46,910 nucleotides of DNA from the IMG/VR virus record IMGVR_UViG_3300046517_001587, positions 1 through 46,910 of that record, one strand, 5' to 3'. Origin of the DNA: a virus. The notes beneath the pieces are model-generated. The model was not told where the DNA came from and did no database searches. It worked only from the letters and a program-made list of their open reading frames with translations. Position numbers and translations under genes: made by a program. Each line of letters begins with the position of its first letter. The first letter of the stretch is position 1. Shown here in pieces: positions 6,854 to 14,311 of this stretch.

Positions 6854-6869
6854 CGAGGCGTCCACCTCG
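6854..6869 (+). promoter_or_regulatory. Leader hairpin 1
   Basis: CGAGGCGTCCACCTCG forms a 5-bp stem with an inner G-C pair and sits about three bases after the predicted transcription start. It shares GGYGTCCACC with the hairpin at 10416 and, like it, is followed by an A-rich AGAAAGG ribosome binding site. It could be an mRNA-stabilising 5' hairpin or a protein-binding palindrome. Confidence 0.5.
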
Positions 6870-6886
6870 AAAAAAGAAAGGTTCGA

Positions 6887-7222
6887 TTGAGAGTCCAAGT
6901 ATATTTCAATTTGCACAAGAAAGTGTGGAGTGTGCGTCACAAGGGGAAGGTGATAGCGCACGGTGAAAGGCTGGCGTTACGCGATTGTGTTTGCAAGGTG
7001 AATGAGAAGGCGCGGCTGCGGGTAATCGAACTAAAGCGGCGTGAAGTTCATGCGTGGATAGAGGGGGAATTGTGCGAAATGCCGGTGACTCGTGAGGGGT
7101 TCGAGGCGTTCAGTTACAATCCATACAAGGCTGCGGGATTCGTTGCAGCGGAAGGAATTTTCTGGACGGCGGAAGCCGTCCTATTCGAGGGCAGGTTGGC
7201 GTTAAAGAAAGGAAAAGTATGA
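6887..7222 (+). CDS. Hypothetical phage protein, TTG start
   Basis: This is the first gene of the plus operon, 111 residues. TTG at 6887 is used as start because AGAAAGG lies at 6875-6881 and no ATG fits. The product begins RVQVYFNLHKKVWSVRHKGK and contains a NPYK motif near residue 85. I recall similar 'VQVYFNLHKKxxSVR' proteins in other phages, without known function. It looks like a compact basic alpha/beta protein. It ends in ATGA with the next gene. Confidence 0.8.
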   Translation: MRVQVYFNLHKKVWSVRHKGKVIAHGERLALRDCVCKVNEKARLRVIELKRREVHAWIEGELCEMPVTREGFEAFSYNPYKAAGFVAAEGIFWTAEAVLFEGRLALKKGKV

Positions 7223-7461
7223 CAAAAGCAATGGCGGCGATGGTCACTAAATACCATGCGATAAGCGATGCGCGTGGGGAGTGGCAGGCGGCGTGGGTAA
7301 GGGCTTGCGCGGCTGATGGGATACCGGCGAACGAGGGGTCAAAGTTCGTTGTGTTCAGTGAAGGCAATCCGCACAAGGCGGAATTGGACTTGGCGGGGGC
7401 GAAATACTTGGCGGCGATTCACGCGATGAAGCCGCAGAACAGCGAGGGGGTGTGCGCGTGA
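7219..7461 (+). CDS. Hypothetical protein, 80 aa
   Basis: The start ATG overlaps the previous stop (ATGA) and is preceded by AAGAAAGGAAA. The product begins MTKAMAAMVTKYHAISDAR, is mostly helical by composition and has no recognisable motif. Its stop overlaps the GTG start of the next gene. Confidence 0.7.
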   Translation: MTKAMAAMVTKYHAISDARGEWQAAWVRACAADGIPANEGSKFVVFSEGNPHKAELDLAGAKYLAAIHAMKPQNSEGVCA

Positions 7462-8111
7462 AACACACTCGTTATTTTGTGATGCCGACCACTGGCGACG
7501 GCTTGCACACGCAGCCCTACCCAGTGGCGCTGGCCGAGGTTGGCGAGCATATCAAAAACTGGTTGGGCCGTTTCGAGCATCAAGGGTATTACAGCGGGAT
7601 TGGATGCCGGATCGCGTTGAATGAAATCGGTTTCAAGTTGGAGCCGGTGGAGTGCGGGGAAGATGGGGAGCCGTGGGATTGGACGCATTGCGCGGTATGC
7701 GACAAGGCGTTGGATAGTCACGGCGATTGCAGCGATGCCGAGTGCAAGACGCACAAGGAAGAATACACGGGGGAGCCGCAAGGCTCCTCCGTTGCTGGGG
7801 TGCGAGTTGTGGGGCCGGAAGAATTGGTAGCGATCCTGCGAAGGGATGAGAAGGCCAACCGCGAGCATCTGGAGCGCGAGGAATTGCGCGACGAATTGGA
7901 AGCGGCGACCGGCCAAGCGTACAGCGACGAGGCGCTACAAGCGCACATCGACGCGGCGAGCGGTGGATACAAAGACAAGCTAACAGAAGAAGAAAAAGCC
8001 TTTATCGCGGAGCGCGAGAGCGACAACGCGAAGATTGAAGCGGCGAGAGAGTACAGCGCCGAGGACATAGAGGAATGGCAGCGCCGGAGTGAAGAACAAG
8101 GAACTGAATAA
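7458..8111 (+). CDS. Hypothetical protein with Cys cluster and acidic helical tail, GTG start
   Basis: GTG at 7458 was chosen over GTG at 7452 because GAGGGGG sits seven bases upstream and the start overlaps the previous stop (GTGA). The 217-residue product has an N-terminal domain (KHTRYFVMPTTGDG; WLGRFEHQGYYSG), a Cys cluster (CAVCDKALDSHGDCSDAEC near 85-105) that may bind zinc, and a long charged helical C-terminal half. The function is unknown. Confidence 0.8.
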   Translation: MKHTRYFVMPTTGDGLHTQPYPVALAEVGEHIKNWLGRFEHQGYYSGIGCRIALNEIGFKLEPVECGEDGEPWDWTHCAVCDKALDSHGDCSDAECKTHKEEYTGEPQGSSVAGVRVVGPEELVAILRRDEKANREHLEREELRDELEAATGQAYSDEALQAHIDAASGGYKDKLTEEEKAFIAERESDNAKIEAAREYSAEDIEEWQRRSEEQGTE

Positions 8112-8135
8112 CAAACAAGAAAGGAAAAAGCAGAA

Positions 8136-9182
8136 ATGATAAACGACGGAACATACAACATAGCAGGGCAGATAATCGAGGCGGCGAACGCGATCAGCGA
8201 CAAGTTCGCGGGGATGGCAACAGGCGGCGGGTGCGACTACATCGTGCGCTTCATCAATCCAGACAAAGACATGGCCGAGCGGAAGGTTCAATTCCTTCCC
8301 TCGCCTGTGCTGGTGATGGGATCGGCGATTGACGCGGGAACGCCGGACGATCTAACCGAGGCGTCGAGGGTGACGCTGTATCTGGATCAGGACGATTGGA
8401 GCGGGTGTCAGTCGATCACGTTCGAGTTTAAGAACGCGATTGAGGCGTTGCGCTGGATGGGCAGTTACGACACCAGCCACTACGAGCCGAACGGTCAGAC
8501 GGCGCTAGAAATGGCGCTGGCGTTGGGCTTCGATTCGGTGGAGCGGATGCACGAACATCAAACATGGTTGGAAGAACACGGCAGCAAGGAGTTTCAATCG
8601 TGGCTGGCGACGATCCGGCAACACTCGCAGGAAGCTAAACGCGGCTTCAAGGTTGGCGATCTGGTGCGCTTTGTGCGGCAGGTTGACCGATTCCCGCATT
8701 TCAGTGTGCCAGTGGGCGCAACCGGCGTACTGGTGGAATACACGAGGGGAAGCCTGATCGGTGAGGCCGAACACAAGGTTGGCGGGTGCGCTCATGTGCG
8801 CGTTCACGCTACGCTTTCGGGCGGGGAAGAATGGGACAACTGCGTGGAGTGGATCGACGATCTGGAAACCTTCGAGGATTTCCACAAAGATGTGGAATTG
8901 TGGAAGCACGAACCGTCGCGGATTTGTGGTTGCCCGCGCTGCGCGTACGCTCAACGCGAGGTAGATACGCATACGGTGTTCGCATGGGTGCGCTGCATTG
9001 GTGACGGCAGTTATCTGTATCACTTCAAGGACAACGGCGTGGCGGTGTTCACCAAGAACAAGAGCGAGGCGCAACGCTGGCGCACGAATAACAAGGCGCT
9101 AAAAAACCTGATCGGCTTCGGGCATGGCGTCTATCAATTCGAGGACGACGAGGGCAAGAAGATCGAGCCGAAATTCAACTAA
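8136..9182 (+). CDS. Hypothetical protein, 348 aa, CxC/CxxC near C-terminus
   Basis: The ATG follows AAGAAAGGAAAAAGCAGAA. The product is soluble and mixed alpha/beta. A central stretch (GFKVGDLVRFVRQVDRF ... PVGATGVLVEYT) looks like a small beta-barrel (SH3- or KOW-like) module. A CGCPRC cluster lies near residue 275 and aromatic-rich strands follow. I do not recognise the whole protein. It is the longest gene of the plus operon, followed by an 85-base gap that holds a GGTGG-AAGAA-CCACC hairpin (9234-9248) before the next ribosome binding site. Confidence 0.8.
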   Translation: MINDGTYNIAGQIIEAANAISDKFAGMATGGGCDYIVRFINPDKDMAERKVQFLPSPVLVMGSAIDAGTPDDLTEASRVTLYLDQDDWSGCQSITFEFKNAIEALRWMGSYDTSHYEPNGQTALEMALALGFDSVERMHEHQTWLEEHGSKEFQSWLATIRQHSQEAKRGFKVGDLVRFVRQVDRFPHFSVPVGATGVLVEYTRGSLIGEAEHKVGGCAHVRVHATLSGGEEWDNCVEWIDDLETFEDFHKDVELWKHEPSRICGCPRCAYAQREVDTHTVFAWVRCIGDGSYLYHFKDNGVAVFTKNKSEAQRWRTNNKALKNLIGFGHGVYQFEDDEGKKIEPKFN

Positions 9183-9267
9183 CGCCAACAAGCGCGGCGT
9201 CGGGCTTTGTCATACCGGCGCTGCGCGATTGGCGGTGGAAGAACCACCAGCAGAAAGAAAGGAAAAA

Positions 9268-9645
9268 ATGAAAGCACCAGTTAGAAAAATAGACGCTGGC
9301 TTTCAAGCCTACCATTGGCTTGATAACGGCGAGGAAGTGACCGGCACGGGCCGCGACAAGGCGACGGCGAGAAAGAATCTCAGCCGCGAATTGCAGCGGC
9401 GTAATCACCTGCCACCAGCGGCAGCAATCAAAACGATATGGGACGCTGACGCTGAAACCAGCACAGAGGCGCTCCTGATCTGCGCTCCAACTCACGCGGA
9501 TATTCAGCGTATGGCTGGATTCCCCGTTGACGACGAGGATCGAGCGATTGCCGAGGAAGATGAAGCCGTGAGGCACGGCGCGGAAACCGAGCCTTACACA
9601 CACGCCGAGGCGATGGCGCGTTGGGAAGCATGGGGTGGCGAATAA
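9268..9645 (+). CDS. Hypothetical protein, 125 aa
   Basis: The ATG at 9268 is preceded by AAGAAAGGAAAAA; a longer upstream reading has no such signal. The product begins MKAPVRKIDAGFQAYHWLDN and its acidic second half ends AMARWEAWGGE. No motif is recognised. The stop overlaps the next start as TAATG. Confidence 0.75.
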   Translation: MKAPVRKIDAGFQAYHWLDNGEEVTGTGRDKATARKNLSRELQRRNHLPPAAAIKTIWDADAETSTEALLICAPTHADIQRMAGFPVDDEDRAIAEEDEAVRHGAETEPYTHAEAMARWEAWGGE

Positions 9646-10172
9646 TGCGCGATCCGATTCTATCAAGCGATCCAAACGCGGTGGCACAGTTAAGCGAGAA
9701 ACTCGCGGAGCTGGAAACGCGGCGCGACAAGATGAAAGCAGTAAACGCCGCGTGGCGCTCATTCGTAAAAACCGGGAATCCCGACAAGCTGCGCGCTTTC
9801 GGGATCGACGAGGCCGTGATGAAGGAAAAAATCGACGCGGCGCACTCGTGGGAGAAACAACCGTATGTCGGCTGGCAAATCACCAATCTCGGCGCACAAA
9901 TCCGCACGGTGAAAGAGCGGATCAACACTGTGTCGCGTGTTCAGGCGCAGCCGGAGCAGAAGATCGAAGGCGACATGGGAATCCGATACGAGGATTCACC
10001 GGCAGACAATCGGGTGCGGCTGTTCTTCCCTGACATACCGGCGCGGGAGATCCGCGAGAAACTCAAAAGCAACGGGTTTCGCTGGACTCCGACTCTCGGA
10101 TGCTGGCAAGCCTACCGCAACTGGCGAGCCGAAACGCTGGCGCGAACGATGATCGGGCAGGTGGTCGCGTGA
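9645..10172 (+). CDS. Helical plus 'NGFRWxP' domain protein
   Basis: Start by TAATG coupling, 175 residues. The N-terminal half is a coiled helical region (QLSEKLAELETRRDKMKAVN) followed by GWQITNLGAQIRTVKERI. The C-terminal half carries RLFFPDIPAREIREKL and NGFRWTPTLGCWQAYRN. I recall this two-part pattern (Kxxxxx-AxxRxIKxRI, then NGFRWSPxxxAWQR) in many phage and plasmid proteins of unknown role, sometimes fused to DUF3560-type proteins. Its distribution suggests a host-interaction or anti-restriction context, which is inference. Confidence 0.75.
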   Translation: MRDPILSSDPNAVAQLSEKLAELETRRDKMKAVNAAWRSFVKTGNPDKLRAFGIDEAVMKEKIDAAHSWEKQPYVGWQITNLGAQIRTVKERINTVSRVQAQPEQKIEGDMGIRYEDSPADNRVRLFFPDIPAREIREKLKSNGFRWTPTLGCWQAYRNWRAETLARTMIGQVVA

Positions 10173-10273
10173 ACAAAAACGAATATCGAGTGAAACACGA
10201 CAAACGAGTGGCCTTCTGGCTGGCGCTAGGATTGCTTCTGGCTTGCGTTCTCGGGCTTTGGCTGTGGCTGTGA
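10169..10273 (+). CDS. Single-pass small membrane protein, 34 aa, GTG start
   Basis: GTG overlaps the previous stop as GTGA. A basic N-terminus (MNKNEYRVKHDKR) is followed by one hydrophobic helix (VAFWLALGLLLACVLGLWLW) that ends the protein, so it is probably inserted with the N-terminus in the cytoplasm. It is the last gene before the second promoter. The function is unknown. Confidence 0.6.
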   Translation: MNKNEYRVKHDKRVAFWLALGLLLACVLGLWLWL

Positions 10274-10376
10274 GTTCGTGACAATCCGCGCATCATGGCG
10301 AGGCTGTGGTGCGCGGGATGATGCGAATTGAACGGCTTTCGAGGGGACAGGGTACAGAATCAGGCGAAAAAAAGGC

Positions 10377-10405
10377 TTGCCTTGTCCGATACTTAGCGCG
10401 ATAAG
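10377..10405 (+). promoter_or_regulatory. Second promoter of plus operon (TTGCCT-N17-GATAAG)
   Basis: The -35 is TTGCCT at 10377-10382 and the -10 is GATAAG at 10400-10405, with a 17-base spacer, in a 183-base gap. The predicted start is near 10412. The ATAAG -10 and the following hairpin repeat the design of the promoter at 6816. Confidence 0.6.
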
Positions 10406-10415
10406 GATGCAAATA

Positions 10416-10431
10416 GCCGGTGTCCACCGGC
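10416..10431 (+). promoter_or_regulatory. Leader hairpin 2
   Basis: GCCGGTGTCCACCGGC is a perfect 7-bp inverted repeat with a 2-nt centre. It is the same length as leader hairpin 1 and shares its core GGYGTCCACC. It begins about four bases after the predicted start and is followed by AAAAGAAAGG and the next ATG. Confidence 0.55.
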
Positions 10432-10456
10432 AACCAACAACCAAAAGAAAGGTAAA

Positions 10457-11056
10457 ATGAAGAAGCTAAACATGGGCGGCGCAACAACCGCCAGCAGCAA
10501 AACCAAGAGCAATCATCCCACCGTCGAAGCTGGGGATCGACTGTCGGCCTTGCTCTCGCAGTTCATCGTAGTGAATCCCCAATACAAAGCGTTCAAGGCA
10601 CAGCACGAAACCTTGAGCCGCGACATTGGCGCGGAAACCCGCCCAATGTATTTCGATCACTTCGCCGGACTCGTTCCAGAGTCCAGCACGATGCTGACCG
10701 AAGTCGATCACCGAGGCGTCAAGCTGATCGTCAAAGACGCTTACAGCAAAAACGTAGTCAACGACGAGGCGCTTCGACGCGCCATTGGCGACGATCTGGT
10801 AGAAAAGTATTTCGAGTGGCGCACGGAATACAAGGTGGACTATTCCAAGATTCCCGAAGCCAAACAGGAACCCTTCGCCAACGGCGTTGAGGAACTGAGG
10901 GCGCGGCTGGGAGTGCCAGCCGAGGCCGTGACCGCCAAGCAATACCTCGCGCCTAGAGCGGGATTCCACCAGAGCCGCACGGTCTTGTTGACCGCCGAGC
11001 AGAACAAGGCGCTGGACAACGAAATGCCGGTAACGGCGTATCCGATGCTGGCCTAG
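10457..11056 (+). CDS. Conserved-looking hypothetical protein, 199 aa
   Basis: This is the first gene after the second promoter, with AAGAAAGGTAAA before the ATG. A variable N-terminus is followed by a compact domain (YFDHFAGLVPESSTMLTEVD, VKLIVKDAYSKNVVNDEALR, VEKYFEWRTEYKVD) and a C-terminal AKQYLAPRAGFHQSRTVLLT with a conserved-looking LTAEQNKALD. Being the first gene and lying directly before the ligase gene, it may act with it in DNA handling; this is inference. Confidence 0.75.
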   Translation: MKKLNMGGATTASSKTKSNHPTVEAGDRLSALLSQFIVVNPQYKAFKAQHETLSRDIGAETRPMYFDHFAGLVPESSTMLTEVDHRGVKLIVKDAYSKNVVNDEALRRAIGDDLVEKYFEWRTEYKVDYSKIPEAKQEPFANGVEELRARLGVPAEAVTAKQYLAPRAGFHQSRTVLLTAEQNKALDNEMPVTAYPMLA

Positions 11057-11057
11057 C

Positions 11058-11723
11058 ATGGAAGCAACACTGAATAACGCGCTGGTGTCCTATCCACCAG
11101 CGCCACAAAACGGGGGTGCGCTCGATCTAGCGCCAGACAAGATAGGCGATTGGGCGTGGCAACCGAAGATCGACGATTGGCGCGGCGTTGTGAACGTCGA
11201 AACCGATCAGGTCTGGAACCAATACGGCGAATTGTCCACCGTCGCAGCGCAAGGCAAGATTGCCGTCGCGCTGGCGAAGTTTAAGACGTTAGTGGCGTTC
11301 ATGCCTCTATCTGCTGGATCGCCAAAACTGTGGGACGTTGGAATCATGGAAAACCGGCACGATCTGATGCGCGGTTGCCTCGTGATTTTCGACTTCATGG
11401 ATTCACCGATTACGCACGGCGTTCGACGCGCTCTGATGGAACAGGTGTTCCCGATCCTGCCAATCGCTTCGCGGCTGCTGGCAGATGGGCAGGTGCGTGA
11501 CCGCGTTTACCTAATCAACGAGTGGCGCAACGAAACGCATCCAGAAATGCTCAAGGGCAAAGTCGTAATGACGCTGCAACTGCTCCTGCAACGCGAGAAC
11601 GAGATTGTCGGTCACAAGTTCTACGAAGGGCTGGTCGCCAAGAGGCGCGACGTTACCTATCCGGCGAAGTCAGCGCCGAAGCAGAAAACCAACTGGTGGA
11701 TCAAACATCGTTTCGACCAATGA
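11058..11723 (+). CDS. Minimal ATP-dependent DNA ligase / adenylyltransferase domain
   Basis: Nucleotidyltransferase motifs are in order: motif I KIDDWRG (Lys37 would carry AMP), motif III-like VIFDFMD near residue 110, motif IV EGLVAKR (190-196) and motif V NWWIKHRF (212-219). The protein stops two residues after motif V, so there is no room for the usual OB-fold domain with motif VI. It should seal nicks in DNA, or perhaps RNA, if active. It is one base from the upstream gene and its stop overlaps the next start (ATGA). Confidence 0.8.
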   Translation: MEATLNNALVSYPPAPQNGGALDLAPDKIGDWAWQPKIDDWRGVVNVETDQVWNQYGELSTVAAQGKIAVALAKFKTLVAFMPLSAGSPKLWDVGIMENRHDLMRGCLVIFDFMDSPITHGVRRALMEQVFPILPIASRLLADGQVRDRVYLINEWRNETHPEMLKGKVVMTLQLLLQRENEIVGHKFYEGLVAKRRDVTYPAKSAPKQKTNWWIKHRFDQ

Positions 11724-11920
11724 ACGTCCACGAAGCACTAGCGGCGGTCGCACACGCTGACGAAACGATCAGCGGTTGCGAGGGCATCGAAGAACTGGAC
11801 GAAGCCAGCGACTACCAGACGGCGCTTGGAAATTGTCCGAGCGACTTCACACAAGAACAGATGGAATTAGCACAAAACCTCATCCTGCGAGCGTTCGAGC
11901 GTTCGATAGGGCGAGCATAG
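11720..11920 (+). CDS. Hypothetical protein, 66 aa
   Basis: The ATG overlaps the ligase stop (ATGA). It is a small acidic, probably helical protein (HEALAAVAHADETISG, EQMELAQNLILRAFERSIGR). No motif is recognised. Coupling to the ligase suggests co-expression. It is followed by a 69-base gap with two hairpins. Confidence 0.65.
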   Translation: MNVHEALAAVAHADETISGCEGIEELDEASDYQTALGNCPSDFTQEQMELAQNLILRAFERSIGRA

Positions 11921-11927
11921 TTCCCGT

Positions 11928-11971
11928 CTGGCGATTTCGGGGGAGTCGCCAGCGGGGAGCAATGACGCTCC
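11928..11971 (+). promoter_or_regulatory. Two intercistronic hairpins
   Basis: CTGGCGA/TCGCCAG (11928-11952, loop 11 nt) and GGAGC/GCTCC (11956-11971, loop AATGAC) stand between genes and are followed by AAAAACGAAAGG. There is no T-run, so they are not classic terminators. They may shield or process the mRNA before a strong ribosome binding site. Confidence 0.4.
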
Positions 11972-11989
11972 AAAAACGAAAGGAAAAAG

Positions 11990-12307
11990 ATGGATTCAAG
12001 AGCAGCAAAAGGAATCGCGGCCAACATCACGGTCATTGCCCAATGCACCGCGAGGATCGCCGTGATCGACGGCTCCGAAAATAGCGTTCGCTATTCGGAT
12101 GCGTCGATGGAAACGCGCAGCAACGACTGCGAGCGGATCGACAAGGCGCAATCGAGTATTGCCCAGTGGCTACAGCAACCGATGGCTCGCGGCAATGGGA
12201 TGATTGAGGCGCTGGCGAAAGCGCATCGCGCCTTGGACGGTGACTCTAACGACGACGAACACGACGCCCTGGTGCAGCTCGTGGAAGCCGTGGAGCAAGG
12301 CCAGTGA
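11990..12307 (+). CDS. Hypothetical protein, 105 aa
   Basis: The ATG follows CGAAAGGAAAAAG. A helical protein beginning MDSRAAKGIAANITVIAQCT, with an acidic C-terminus (DGDSNDDEHDALVQLVEAVE). No motif is recognised. It ends in GTGA with the next gene. Confidence 0.7.
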   Translation: MDSRAAKGIAANITVIAQCTARIAVIDGSENSVRYSDASMETRSNDCERIDKAQSSIAQWLQQPMARGNGMIEALAKAHRALDGDSNDDEHDALVQLVEAVEQGQ

Positions 12308-12627
12308 AATACGAAATCGACACAGTCGAATCGAATTGCACCGGCTACCTGATTGCGGTGGACAAGTCAGGAAGGCATCACCGGCTATTGGGTCTGGCGA
12401 TCTGCCAGAGCGTATGCGTGACAATCGAAAGCCGGTTCCACTACTTCAAAACCAAAGGCGACGATTGCATCGTGCGCTTCGACATTCCGCGCAAAGCCAA
12501 AGAGGGCGAACCGACGCTCGAAACGCGGCTGGAATTGTCCCAAGCGTGGCTATCGGCTGAAATGAGTCGCCTCGGAGCGTTGCAAGACGATCTGGACACC
12601 TTGGCGAAAGCGAGGGCCAACCAATGA
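12304..12627 (+). CDS. Hypothetical protein, 107 aa, GTG start
   Basis: GTG overlaps the previous stop. A beta-rich N-terminal part (KYEIDTVESNCTGYLIAVD) is followed by a C-terminal helix (WLSAEMSRLGALQDDLDTLA). No known motif. The stop overlaps the next ATG. Confidence 0.7.
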   Translation: MKYEIDTVESNCTGYLIAVDKSGRHHRLLGLAICQSVCVTIESRFHYFKTKGDDCIVRFDIPRKAKEGEPTLETRLELSQAWLSAEMSRLGALQDDLDTLAKARANQ

Positions 12628-13016
12628 GCCGCAAAAAATCATGCGCTGGCGTATATGTGGAAGATCACTATCCGGTTGGCGCTTTCGACACATCGAAGGC
12701 GAAAACGGTGAAGCCGCTAAAACACAAGGATCTCCTGCTGGCCGAAGTGGAGAAGTTTGTCAGGAAGGGTAAAACCGCGCAGAAGGCCGTCGAGAAGATC
12801 ACAAAGCATTTCGGCGGCCCAACCACCAGCATCAGGCTAACAGCGCCGGAACGGGACACGATCCTCGCGGCGCTGCGCCACTGGCAAAACCGAACCTGCT
12901 CGTTGAAGCAGCGCACACAAATGCGCGACATCGAGCTAATCTCAACCAACGGCGGCGAGCATCCGGCGCTCACCAGCCCGCAAATCAACGCGCTTTGCGC
13001 GGATCTCAACCGATGA
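12624..13016 (+). CDS. Hypothetical protein, 130 aa
   Basis: ATGA-coupled to the previous gene. A basic N-terminal half (HKDLLLAEVEKFVRKGKTAQ) is followed by a segment (ERDTILAALRHWQNRTC) typical of small phage proteins with an 'ILAALRxWQ' helix, then a polar C-terminus. The function is unknown. Confidence 0.7.
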   Translation: MSRKKSCAGVYVEDHYPVGAFDTSKAKTVKPLKHKDLLLAEVEKFVRKGKTAQKAVEKITKHFGGPTTSIRLTAPERDTILAALRHWQNRTCSLKQRTQMRDIELISTNGGEHPALTSPQINALCADLNR

Positions 13017-13171
13017 AAACCTACCAGATCGCGGAGTGCTGCCTGTATGAGGTCGATGCGAACGACGCCGAGGAAGCGGAGTTCATTTTCCTCAACGCCG
13101 ACAAAATCAATGAGTTCTTCGTGGCGGTCGAAGATCGGGACATTACGGAGAAAAAAGATGAAAACCTATAG
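13013..13171 (+). CDS. Small acidic protein, 52 aa
   Basis: ATGA-coupled to the previous gene. The product begins MKTYQIAECCLYEVDAND and is strongly acidic with a DADKxxE-like tail. It overlaps the next gene, which also begins MKTY, by 14 bases; both may be small paralogues. The function is unknown. Confidence 0.55.
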   Translation: MKTYQIAECCLYEVDANDAEEAEFIFLNADKINEFFVAVEDRDITEKKDENL

Positions 13172-13391
13172 GGTCTGGATCGAAGTCGAGGAATACGACG
13201 ACGAGAAAGACGAGTACCGAAACTGTGACGGCCTCGGCGGTGCTGAGGTCGTCACGCTACCAACCGAACAAGAGGCGATTGGCTTTGCCGAGCGCCTTCA
13301 ACAAATGGGCGAGATTCTCGCCTCACTGGACAGAACAAGAAAGGAAACCAATGCAATTAAACGACAAGATCGCGCTGAAAAAACTGCGTGA
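13158..13391 (+). CDS. Small acidic protein, 77 aa
   Basis: The product begins MKTYRVWIEVEEYDDEKDEY, a beta-strand followed by an acidic loop, then a helix (EQEAIGFAERLQQMGEIL). This is a common small phage protein shape that I cannot name. The ATG at 13158 is in a different frame from the preceding gene. Its last 41 bases overlap the next gene, whose ribosome binding site lies inside it. Confidence 0.6.
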   Translation: MKTYRVWIEVEEYDDEKDEYRNCDGLGGAEVVTLPTEQEAIGFAERLQQMGEILASLDRTRKETNAIKRQDRAEKTA

Positions 13392-13806
13392 AGTAATTGA
13401 GGCGCAACTGAGCGCCGTAGTGGAAACTCTCGGGCTGGAGTCGCTCAAAACGGGCAACATCAGCTACGACGCGAGCGGAACCGAAGCGAAGATCCAAGTG
13501 ATCGCCAAAGCGAAACGCGAGGACGGCAGGATCAAGGAAGAAATCGACTACGAGAAGTACGCCGAAATGTTCGGGCTCAAACTCGATTGGCTGCACATGT
13601 CCTACCGTCGCCAGAACGGCGAAACGGTGGAGATCCTCGGGCTTTGCCCGAACAGGAGCAAGTTCCCGGTTTTGGTCGTGAACACCAAGACCAACAAGCG
13701 ATTCCTGCTCACGATCGAGGAAGTGCAGAAAAAACTCGGTGGCGTGAAGGTCGTGCCAATGGAATCCACGCTTGAGCTGGTCCCGCCACCACCGAGGACA
13801 AGCTGA
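13351..13806 (+). CDS. Hypothetical protein, 151 aa
   Basis: The ATG is preceded by AAGAAAGGAAACC. An N-terminal helix (KKLREVIEAQLSAVVETLGL) is followed by a beta-rich domain (NISYDASGTEAKIQVIAKAK; FPVLVVNTKTNKRFLLTIEE) and a short proline tail. The helix-then-strand pattern with KLDWLHMSYR recurs in phage proteins of unknown role. It ends in TGATG with the next gene. Confidence 0.75.
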   Translation: MQLNDKIALKKLREVIEAQLSAVVETLGLESLKTGNISYDASGTEAKIQVIAKAKREDGRIKEEIDYEKYAEMFGLKLDWLHMSYRRQNGETVEILGLCPNRSKFPVLVVNTKTNKRFLLTIEEVQKKLGGVKVVPMESTLELVPPPPRTS

Positions 13807-14033
13807 TGTGGATCGCAATCAACCATTCCATCGAGGACGCAATCAGCTCCAACATGGATACCATCTTCGCGGTCAAGATCGCGTACGAAAACGCCAGCGA
13901 GCCGATAGCGAATCTGGCCGAAATCTCGCTACGCGGGACGCTCGTTCGAGCCAACTCGCTGGACACCGAGCTGCGCGCTTTCGCGCTGGCGATCGCACCG
14001 ATGGTCAAACTAGAAAGGGAGAACCAAGAATGA
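13806..14033 (+). CDS. Hypothetical protein, 75 aa
   Basis: TGATG-coupled start. A small, mostly helical protein (MWIAINHSIEDAISSNMDTI; ELRAFALAIAPMVKLERENQ). No motif is recognised. It ends in ATGA with the last gene of the operon. Confidence 0.65.
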   Translation: MWIAINHSIEDAISSNMDTIFAVKIAYENASEPIANLAEISLRGTLVRANSLDTELRAFALAIAPMVKLERENQE

Positions 14034-14218
14034 CTAGCCAAGAACTGATCGACAAATACGTGGATAAAAAAGCGATGTGGCTGGCCGTCGAAATTTGGGT
14101 GCCGGTCAACACGCTGGATGTTCGACAAGCCTTCGGGCGGATCGACGTAAGAATCACGCCAATCGGCGGGAAAGGCGAAATGTGGGTTGCCTCAGACGCG
14201 CTCAAATATACGGTCTGA
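14030..14218 (+). CDS. Hypothetical protein, 62 aa, last gene of plus operon
   Basis: ATGA-coupled. The product begins MTSQELIDKYVDKKAMWLAV and has a beta-rich C-terminal half (RIDVRITPIGGKGEMWV). No family is recognised. A Rho-independent terminator follows 22 bases after its stop. Confidence 0.65.
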   Translation: MTSQELIDKYVDKKAMWLAVEIWVPVNTLDVRQAFGRIDVRITPIGGKGEMWVASDALKYTV

Positions 14219-14240
14219 GCTAGGCATAAAGTGGAAATTG

Positions 14241-14269
14241 GGCGTCTGGCGCGAGTCAGACGCCTTTTT
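14241..14269 (+). terminator. Rho-independent terminator of the plus operon
   Basis: GGCGTCTG (14241-14248) and CAGACGCC (14257-14264) form a perfect 8-bp stem with an 8-nt loop, followed by TTTTT. It ends the plus operon. In the opposite direction the stem is not followed by a clear T-run, so it would be weak for the converging minus-strand genes. Confidence 0.9.
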
Positions 14270-14311
14270 CGCGTAATTGGGCTTTCGAGGATGCCCGTAG
14301 AATCGTCGCAA

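Noticed and set aside
10466-11059. Minus-strand 197-codon frame opposite the 10457 gene
   Set aside because: The plus-strand gene has a promoter, leader hairpin, ribosome binding site and coupled neighbours; the antisense frame has none.
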